DNA of 7,311 nucleotides from the NCBI GenBank assembly GCA_017629325.1, contig JAGBXL010000003.1, positions 1-7,311 on the forward strand. Direction: 5' to 3'. Under the pieces are notes generated by a model. It was not told the origin of the DNA. It was given only the letters and a program-made list of their open reading frames with translations, and made no database searches. The position numbers were made by a program, and so were the translations under genes. Positions 1 through 4,058 of this stretch are shown here, piece by piece. Positions within the stretch are counted from its first letter, which is position 1; every line of letters begins with the position of its first letter. This stretch comes from Clostridia bacterium. Its GTDB lineage: Bacteria; Bacillota; Clostridia; UMGS1810.

Positions 1-154
1 AGCAATAGCTGCAGACCCAAAAGCTGTACGCGACTATAAGAGTGGAAAAGAAAAAGCTATTATGTCTATATTTGGTAAATGTATGAAAGAATTAAAAGGT
101 AATTGCTATCCTCAAACAATTCGTCAAATCCTTGTTGACCTTTTAAAAGATTAA
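1..154 (+). CDS. gatB: Asp/Glu-tRNA(Asn/Gln) amidotransferase subunit B, C-terminal end (partial)
   Basis: The frame starting at base 2 reads 50 codons to a TAA at 152-154; the gene begins before the window. The visible tail contains DPKAVRDYKSGKEKA followed by a short helical segment ending in LVDLLKD. This matches the conserved end of GatB (the YqeY-like tail domain, typically NPKxVxDYKxGKxKA followed by a segment ending in a leucine-rich LLxExL-type helix). GatB belongs to the cytoplasmic GatCAB complex, which converts Asp-tRNA(Asn) and/or Glu-tRNA(Gln) to the amidated forms; the GatB tail contacts the tRNA. Only the tail is visible, so the kinase-like core cannot be checked. A free-standing YqeY protein is the main alternative, but the PKAVxDYKxGKEKA segment is specific to GatB. 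A terminator-like hairpin follows at once, so gatB is probably the last gene of its operon. Confidence 0.82.
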   Translation, partial: AIAADPKAVRDYKSGKEKAIMSIFGKCMKELKGNCYPQTIRQILVDLLKD

Positions 155-164
155 ATTTAAAAAT

Positions 165-192
165 TACCACCCGATTTTTTTGTCGGGTGGTA
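165..192 (+). terminator. Terminator-like hairpin after gatB
   Basis: A 10-bp perfect stem (165-174 with 183-192, core ACCACCCGA/TCGGGTGGT) encloses an 8-nt T-rich loop. It sits 10 nt after the gatB stop codon. The following tract is TATATTTA rather than a clean T run, so termination may be less than complete, but stem stability and position support a transcription end. Confidence 0.7.
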
Positions 193-233
193 TATATTTA
201 GTAAAATTAAATATAATAATTATGTAAGTTTTC

Positions 234-263
234 TTGACAAAAGTATGAGATAGGTAGTATAAT
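234..263 (+). promoter_or_regulatory. Promoter of tRNA-Asn
   Basis: A perfect -35 hexamer TTGACA (234-239) and a perfect -10 hexamer TATAAT (258-263) are separated by 18 bp. The predicted start is near 270, a few bases before the mature tRNA 5' end at 278. A consensus sigma-A promoter directly ahead of a stable RNA gene is expected for a highly expressed tRNA. Confidence 0.88.
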
Positions 264-277
264 ATAAATATAGATAT

Positions 278-350
278 TCCCTCTTAGCTCAGTCGGTAGA
301 GCGCATGACTGTTAATCATGATGTCGTTGGTTCAAGTCCAACAGGGGGAG
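278..350 (+). tRNA. tRNA-Asn, anticodon GTT
   Basis: A complete 73-nt cloverleaf can be drawn by hand. The acceptor stem pairs 278-284 with 343-349 (one G-T pair); the D arm is 287-302; the anticodon stem pairs 304-308 with 316-320. The anticodon GTT lies at 311-313 in the loop CTGTTAA; the T arm is 326-342 with loop TTCAAGT; the discriminator is G350. The 3' CCA is not encoded (TCA follows), so it must be added by CCA-adding enzyme. It is a single tRNA gene with its own promoter and terminator, directly downstream of gatB, whose product family can make Asn-tRNA(Asn) by transamidation. Confidence 0.97.
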
Positions 351-352
351 TC

Positions 353-391
353 AAAACAAAAATCCTGTCGAAAGATAGGATTTTTTGTTTT
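353..391 (+). terminator. Rho-independent terminator of tRNA-Asn
   Basis: The core stem pairs TCCTGTC (363-369) with GATAGGA (374-380), with one G-T pair, around a GAAA tetraloop of GNRA type (370-373). Flanking A-rich and T-rich arms extend the stem (AAAACAAAAA on the left; TTTTTTGTTTT at 381-391 on the right). The T run directly after the stem is a classic terminator signature. It begins 3 nt after the tRNA discriminator. Confidence 0.88.
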
Positions 392-449
392 GTATTATTC
401 ATTTTTCATCATTCAATATTCATCATTCATTTTTTGCGACAGGATTTTT
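358..449. repeat. 92-bp segment bounded by 13-bp exact inverted repeats
   Basis: AAAAATCCTGTCG at 358-370, the left arm of the tRNA terminator, is repeated in exact reverse complement as CGACAGGATTTTT at 437-449. Between them lies ATTCAT-rich low-complexity sequence, including TCATCATTCA twice (406-415 and 420-429, 14-bp period). No open reading frame of note is present. It could be a small palindromic intergenic element or a decayed second terminator; the sequence alone does not decide. Confidence 0.55.
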
Positions 450-464
450 TAATGAATAATGAAT
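394..464. repeat. AATGAATAAT-type inverted repeats
   Basis: ATTATTCATT at 394-403 is the exact reverse complement of AATGAATAAT at 451-460. In addition, 418-431 pairs with 451-464 at 13 of 14 positions, so the right arm has two competing partners. It is followed by TTAAGTCGCCTTCGGCTG (467-484), a short weak hairpin. This pattern resembles the short palindromic AT-rich intergenic repeats scattered in many Clostridia genomes; membership in a repeat family is inferred and needs a genome-wide search. Confidence 0.5.
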
Positions 465-491
465 GATTAAGTCGCCTTCGGCTGATGAATA

Positions 492-549
492 ATTAATAAT
501 TAGGGTAGCTTTGCTTTTGCAAAGCTTTTATTATATAAGAATTATTAAT
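492..549. repeat. Nested hairpin element with AGCTTTGC arms
   Basis: Outer arms ATTAATAATT (492-501) and AATTATTAAT (540-549) are exact inverted repeats. Inside them lies a perfect 8-bp hairpin, AGCTTTGC (507-514), loop TTTT, GCAAAGCT (519-526), followed by TTTATTATA. The inner hairpin could end transcription on the + strand. The two nested inverted repeats together look more like a small structured intergenic repeat unit than a gene terminator, because no gene ends directly upstream. Confidence 0.5.
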
Positions 550-585
550 ATGTAATTGGCATCTAAACCGTTCGACTCTTCCATG

Positions 586-618
586 AAAAAAGCGTACTGA
601 ATTTCAGTACGCCTTTTT
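586..618. terminator. Bidirectional terminator downstream of the TetR gene
   Basis: A 9-bp perfect stem GCGTACTGA (592-600) / TCAGTACGC (604-612) is flanked by AAAAAA (586-591) on the left and TTTTT (614-618) on the right, so it can work on both strands. On the minus strand it starts 7 nt beyond the TetR stop codon (626-628) and is its terminator. On the plus strand it would stop readthrough from the tRNA side. Confidence 0.9.
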
Positions 619-625
619 CATTGCT

Positions 626-1234
626 CTATTTATTTTTCAAATATCCTATTATCATATCTGCAACCATGTTGCATCTGTATTTGGCGGAATCCTCATTGCT
701 TAAATCAACATCAACGAGCTTTGGCATTGTGTACTTATTTGAAAAGTAGGAGAAAACAAACATATTTATGGCAAAAACCATTTCATTTATATCAATGTCC
801 TTTCTGAAAATACCATCATCAATTCCTTTTTTAATAAGCTTTTGTAATGCTACAACAGATTTACTTTTAATGGGGATAATTCCTGCAGAGTCTATATATT
901 TTGCTTGGTTTAAATTTTCGTGCATTACCAGAGAGACAAAGTTTGGATTTTTAATTAAAAATTCAAAGGTACTGAATATTTTTTGCCTGAGAACCTCATC
1001 AGCAGGAAGATGAATATTCTGGCTGGTTTCCATATCAACAAGTCTGCTGTATACTCTGTTCAAAACGGTTTTGTAAATAATTTCCTTACTATCAAAAAGA
1101 ACATAAATCAATCGCTTGTTTACGCCTGATAACTTAGCTATTTCGTCAACTCTGGTGCCTGCTAAACCTTTTTCGGCAAAAATATCTTCCGCAGCTAAGA
1201 GTATTTTTTCTTTAATTAATTCGGGGTTATTCAT
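626..1234 (-). CDS. TetR/AcrR-family transcriptional regulator
   Basis: This 202-residue protein has the usual TetR length. Residues about 8-55 form the TetR N-terminal DNA-binding domain: a helix with ILLAAEDIFAEKGL, then the helix-turn-helix TRVDEIAKLSGVNKRLIYVLF, then DSKEIIYKTVL. The 'VNKRLIYVLF.SKE' signature and a C-terminal half with NPNFVSLVMHENL and a FSNKYTMPKL segment recall TetR regulators of the TetR_C_29 type, which often sit beside dehydrogenase operons. It probably binds DNA as a dimer and releases it on binding a small ligand. It is divergent from the catabolic operon starting at 1456, the classic arrangement for a local repressor. The start ATG (complement of 1232-1234) follows a modest GGCAGGT-like ribosome binding site by about 7 nt. 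The ligand cannot be inferred. Confidence 0.9.
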   Translation of the reverse strand: MNNPELIKEKILLAAEDIFAEKGLAGTRVDEIAKLSGVNKRLIYVLFDSKEIIYKTVLNRVYSRLVDMETSQNIHLPADEVLRQKIFSTFEFLIKNPNFVSLVMHENLNQAKYIDSAGIIPIKSKSVVALQKLIKKGIDDGIFRKDIDINEMVFAINMFVFSYFSNKYTMPKLVDVDLSNEDSAKYRCNMVADMIIGYLKNK

Positions 1235-1265
1235 TGTTATTACCTGCCTGTGCTATTATACACAA

Positions 1266-1294
1266 AGTATATCACAAAATGTATAAGAATGCAA
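1266..1294 (-). promoter_or_regulatory. Promoter of the TetR gene
   Basis: On the minus strand TTGCAT (complement of 1289-1294) and TATACT (complement of 1266-1271) are separated by 17 bp. TGTGA directly precedes the -10 box, a Gram-positive extended -10 (TRTGn). The predicted start lies near 1258, about 25 nt before the TetR start codon. Confidence 0.7.
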
Positions 1295-1328
1295 GAAGCA
1301 TATAGTGAAAAAACGCATAGTACCCCTA

Positions 1329-1357
1329 TTGACAAAAAACAGATTTTGTGATAAAAT
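1329..1357 (+). promoter_or_regulatory. Promoter of the catabolic operon
   Basis: TTGACA (1329-1334) and TAAAAT (1352-1357, five of six consensus) are separated by exactly 17 bp, with TGTGA (1348-1351 plus the next positions) giving an extended -10. The predicted start is near 1363-1365, leaving a leader of about 92 nt before the ATG at 1456. Confidence 0.82.
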
Positions 1358-1365
1358 CATGGTGT

Positions 1366-1377
1366 AACTAATTAGTT
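1366..1377. promoter_or_regulatory. Candidate operator: perfect 12-bp palindrome
   Basis: AACTAATTAGTT is a perfect palindrome lying at about +1 to +13 of the predicted operon transcript, where a bound TetR dimer would block initiation or promoter escape. The half motif CTAATTA recurs at 1385-1391. No second full copy is seen near the TetR promoter. Binding by the adjacent TetR protein is inferred from position and symmetry only. Confidence 0.5.
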
Positions 1378-1391
1378 CGCAAAGCTAATTA
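1369..1391 (+). other. Leader hairpin in the operon 5' region
   Basis: TAATTAG (1369-1375) and CTAATTA (1385-1391) form a 7-bp perfect stem with a 9-nt loop, overlapping the candidate operator. The remaining leader to 1440 is AT-rich (another weak stem TTATTAT/ATAATAA follows) and shows no riboswitch or attenuator that I recognise. Confidence 0.35.
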
Positions 1392-1455
1392 TTATTTATA
1401 TAATAACTTTTTTGGTGTTTTTGCCAATTAAAAATATTAAAAGGAGACGATTTAA

Positions 1456-2214
1456 ATGCAAACAAAAAAAGTAGAAAAACTTCCGGTTAAAATTTTTGAA
1501 ACAAGGGAAGAAATGGGATGCGATGCAGCAATCTGTGCAGCAGAGATTATCAATGCGGCAATCAGCAAAAATGGAGTGGCAAACGTAGTTTTTGCAGCGG
1601 CTCCTTCTCAGGATGATTTACTCCTTAACCTTTTAAAACAGGATATCGACTGGAGTAAGGTTAGAGCATTTCATCAGGACGAATACATAGGCATAGATGA
1701 TAAAGAGCCAGCAGGCTTTGGTAATTTTTTAAACCGTGCAATTTTTGACAAAGTTAATTTTATGGAAAAACATTATCTTCTTTGTGAAGCTGATAAGGCA
1801 GAAGAAAAATGTGATGAATATTCAAAACTTCTAACAGAGTATCCTATCGACTTAATCTTTTTAGGAATCGGCGAGAACGGACACCTGGCATTTAATGATC
1901 CTGCTGTTGCAGACTTTGAAGATCCTAAAATGATTAAAGTGGTTGAACTGGACGATGTATGTCGTCAGCAGCAGGTTAATGACGGATGCTTTAAAACTCT
2001 TAACGATGTTCCAAAACAAGCAATGTCTCTTACTATGTCATTTATAATGTCAGTTCCTCACGCAATTTGTGTTGTTCCTACCATTCGTAAGGCTAACGCT
2101 GTGTATAATGCACTTTTAGGACCTGTTACAACAGCTTGTCCTGCAAGTATTTTAAGAAACCACGATGATGCAGTACTTTATCTTGATAAGGACAGTGCTT
2201 CAAAAATAATCTAA
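1456..2214 (+). CDS. NagB / 6-phosphogluconolactonase-fold sugar isomerase or deaminase
   Basis: This 252-residue protein has the length of glucosamine-6-phosphate deaminase. It shows FHQDEYIG (Asp75, the NagB catalytic-base position), GIGENGHLAFND (140-148 region, His143 of the active site) and a CRQQQVNDGCF segment with Arg170. The C-terminal CPASILRNH segment is typical of one NagB-like subfamily. Two differences from E. coli NagB are visible: the TGxTP phosphate-binding loop is replaced by AAAPSQ (47-52), and the Asp141/Glu148 positions are Asn/Asp. The fold and a role in aldose/ketose isomerisation with or without ammonia release are therefore likely, but the substrate need not be glucosamine 6-phosphate. 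The start is supported by AGGAG at 1442-1446. It is the first gene of the operon and its TAA (2212-2214) abuts the next gene. The symbol nagB is withheld because the substrate is uncertain. Confidence 0.85.
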   Translation: MQTKKVEKLPVKIFETREEMGCDAAICAAEIINAAISKNGVANVVFAAAPSQDDLLLNLLKQDIDWSKVRAFHQDEYIGIDDKEPAGFGNFLNRAIFDKVNFMEKHYLLCEADKAEEKCDEYSKLLTEYPIDLIFLGIGENGHLAFNDPAVADFEDPKMIKVVELDDVCRQQQVNDGCFKTLNDVPKQAMSLTMSFIMSVPHAICVVPTIRKANAVYNALLGPVTTACPASILRNHDDAVLYLDKDSASKII

Positions 2215-2217
2215 TGC

Positions 2218-2223
2218 GAGAGG
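2218..2223 (+). promoter_or_regulatory. Ribosome binding site that sets the creatininase-family start
   Basis: GAGAGG lies 8 nt before the ATG at 2232. The in-frame ATG at 2214, overlapping the previous stop as TAATG, has no purine-rich site upstream, so the 2232 start is preferred. Confidence 0.65.
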
Positions 2224-2231
2224 TAAATAAT

Positions 2232-2963
2232 ATGGAAATGTTCAAAATGACTGCTGACGAAATTTGTGAGCTTGATCCTGAGCTTGCAATAATACCTGTC
2301 GGTTCTATTGAACAACATGGGCCTCATCTTCCAATAATGACCGACTGGGCTATTGCAACAGAAACCGGTAAGCGTGTAGCAGAAAAAATGGGAGCATTTT
2401 TGCTTCCTGCACTTCCCGTTTCAACTTGTCGTGAGCATATGGGTAAAAAGGGGAGTGTCTGGATGGAACCGACAACCTTTTATCAAATGATGCACGATAT
2501 TATAATGAGCCTTAAAACGCAGGGCTTTAAAAAGGTTGGAATTATAACAACTCATGGCGGAATTTTTATCACAACACCGCTTATAAGAGATTTAAATGCT
2601 AAGTTTCAACCGGAACTGCAGGTTGCAATTGTATCAATAGATAATGTTACGGTAAAAGGTGTATTTGAAACACAAGGTCTTCATGCCGACGAATCAGAAA
2701 CCTCGCAAATGCTTGCTATTGCACCCGAAACAGTACATATGGATAGGGCGGTAGATTTTGTTCCCGATGTGCCAAGGCACTATTTAAACTATGGAAGCAT
2801 TTTCCGTGCTACTCCAACAGGAGTCTGGGGAGAGCCAACAAAGGCTACTGCCCAAAAAGGCGAGCGTTATCTTGAAGAATATGCAACTAAGGCAGCAGAT
2901 GAACTCACCAGAGCATTTAATTATATGTCTGGCAAGGAAAAGTTTGGTTATAGTGATTTTTAA
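2232..2963 (+). CDS. Creatininase-family metal-dependent amidohydrolase
   Basis: This 243-residue protein is the usual size of the creatininase family (creatinine amidohydrolase, MftE, ArfB-like formamide hydrolases), which hydrolyse amide or cyclic amide bonds with two metal ions. The family signature VGSIEQHGPHLP followed by TD supplies metal ligands Glu27, His29 and Asp38. TTHGG carries His108 and the HADESETS block (151-158) matches the usual HAGExETS. The common NGHGGN block is changed to TTHGGI, so the site near His108 differs from typical members. An ATG six codons upstream (2214) overlaps the preceding stop, but the GAGAGG site favours the 2232 start. It is translationally close to the NagB-like gene and 20 nt from the next gene. 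In this operon it may open an amide or lactam of the pathway substrate; creatinine itself is not implied. Confidence 0.88.
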   Translation: MEMFKMTADEICELDPELAIIPVGSIEQHGPHLPIMTDWAIATETGKRVAEKMGAFLLPALPVSTCREHMGKKGSVWMEPTTFYQMMHDIIMSLKTQGFKKVGIITTHGGIFITTPLIRDLNAKFQPELQVAIVSIDNVTVKGVFETQGLHADESETSQMLAIAPETVHMDRAVDFVPDVPRHYLNYGSIFRATPTGVWGEPTKATAQKGERYLEEYATKAADELTRAFNYMSGKEKFGYSDF

Positions 2964-2983
2964 TTTAATAAGGAGAAACCGAT

Positions 2984-4045
2984 ATGAAAAAATTAAGAGT
3001 ACTTATAATAGGTGCTGCCTTTTCGGCAGATTTACACTCAGACGGTTATAGCAGAATTTTAGATAAGGTTGACATTGTAGGTATTTGTGATAGAAACACA
3101 GATGCTATAAAGAGTTTAGCCCAAAGATATGGTTTTGAAGGGTTTGAAGCGTATGATGATATAGACACCGCTATTGCAAACTGCGATTGTGATCTTGTTG
3201 ATATTTGTATGCCCAACTTTTTACATCACGATGTAGCAATAAAGGCAATGAATGCTGGCAGAGATATTATTTGTGAAAAACCTCTTGCCACAACAGTTGA
3301 AGATGCAAAGGATATGGTAGATACTGCTGCAAAGCTTGGAAAACATATTTATTATGCAGAGGATTGGCTTTTTGCTCCTGCATTCAGAAAGGCAATTTCG
3401 CTTATAGAAAGCGGTCAGCTTGGCAAAATGCTTTATGTTCGTGCAAGAGAGTGCCATAGCGGTTCACATAGTCCCTTTGCACAGACTATTAAATATTGCG
3501 GCGGCGGATGTATGGTGCATTTAGGTGTTCATCCTGTAACCTTTATGCTTGCAATGAAAGATAATAAATGGTCTGAGATTTCTGCAATGACTTCGGGCGG
3601 TGGAGAAAACAATATTCTTCATCATAAGATGGAAGGCGAAGACTGGTCAGGTGCATTTATGCGCTTTGATGATGGCACATATGCAACATTAGAAGCTAAC
3701 TACATCACTGTTGGCGGTATGGAAGATATTTTAGATGTTTACTGTGAAAAAGGCACAATTCATGTAGATTTATCTTTTTCCGGTCCTGTAAAGGTATTTT
3801 CAATTCCCGGTCTTGACTACACCATTGAAAAAGCAGAGGTTACAACAGGTTGGTCAAATGTTGCAGTTGATGAAAAATATTCTCTTGGTTATTGCGGAGA
3901 GATTAATCATTTTGTCGACTGTGCTTTAGCAGGAAAAGATGCACAGGTGGGCTTAAGAGGTATAGATGGTTACGAAACCTTAAGGGTTATTAATTTGATT
4001 TATAAATCTGCCCATGAAGGTGTTAATATAAAAAATAAAAAATAG
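2984..4045 (+). CDS. Gfo/Idh/MocA-family NAD(P)-dependent oxidoreductase
   Basis: This 353-residue protein has typical family length. Residues 1-120 form a Rossmann domain with VLIIGAAFSA as the dinucleotide loop, ICDRN at the end of strand 2 and CEKPLA (catalytic-type Lys99 in Glu98-Lys-Pro100). The C-terminal alpha/beta domain carries GGGCMVHLGVHP (173-184), the counterpart of the active-site motif GGGxxxDxGxH. The second His (His183) is kept but the Asp position is His179, an unusual active-site variant. The glycine loop is GAAFSA instead of GxGxxA. Family members oxidise or reduce sugar, inositol or sugar-acid hydroxyls in the cytoplasm. The ATG at 2984 follows AAGGAG (2970-2975) by a good spacing. 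Substrate unknown; with the NagB-like neighbour a sugar derivative is likely. Confidence 0.92.
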   Translation: MKKLRVLIIGAAFSADLHSDGYSRILDKVDIVGICDRNTDAIKSLAQRYGFEGFEAYDDIDTAIANCDCDLVDICMPNFLHHDVAIKAMNAGRDIICEKPLATTVEDAKDMVDTAAKLGKHIYYAEDWLFAPAFRKAISLIESGQLGKMLYVRARECHSGSHSPFAQTIKYCGGGCMVHLGVHPVTFMLAMKDNKWSEISAMTSGGGENNILHHKMEGEDWSGAFMRFDDGTYATLEANYITVGGMEDILDVYCEKGTIHVDLSFSGPVKVFSIPGLDYTIEKAEVTTGWSNVAVDEKYSLGYCGEINHFVDCALAGKDAQVGLRGIDGYETLRVINLIYKSAHEGVNIKNKK

Positions 4046-4058
4046 GGATGTGTAATCT

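Noticed and set aside
278..350. tRNA-Asn as an integration site of a mobile element
   Set aside because: No integrase is seen and no second copy of the tRNA 3' end occurs in the window.
401..431. TCATCATTCA repeated at 14-bp period as a possible CRISPR or iteron array
   Set aside because: Only two copies, no unique spacers of uniform length, and low-complexity AT sequence.
768..1013. Open frame on the + strand opposite the TetR gene
   Set aside because: It is a shadow of a clearly recognisable TetR protein, with no ribosome binding site and no recognisable protein features.
1364..1455. Riboswitch or attenuator in the operon leader
   Set aside because: The leader is short and AT-rich with only weak stems; no conserved aptamer motif, terminator or leader peptide can be recognised.
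2214..2231. Start of the creatininase-family gene at the ATG overlapping the previous stop (TAATG)
   Set aside because: No ribosome binding site precedes it, whereas GAGAGG is well spaced for the ATG at 2232. Translational coupling cannot be fully excluded, but the family signature does not need the six extra residues.
2791..3051. Open frame overlapping the end of the creatininase-family gene and the start of the Gfo/Idh gene
   Set aside because: It lies out of frame inside two well-supported genes and its translation shows no domain.
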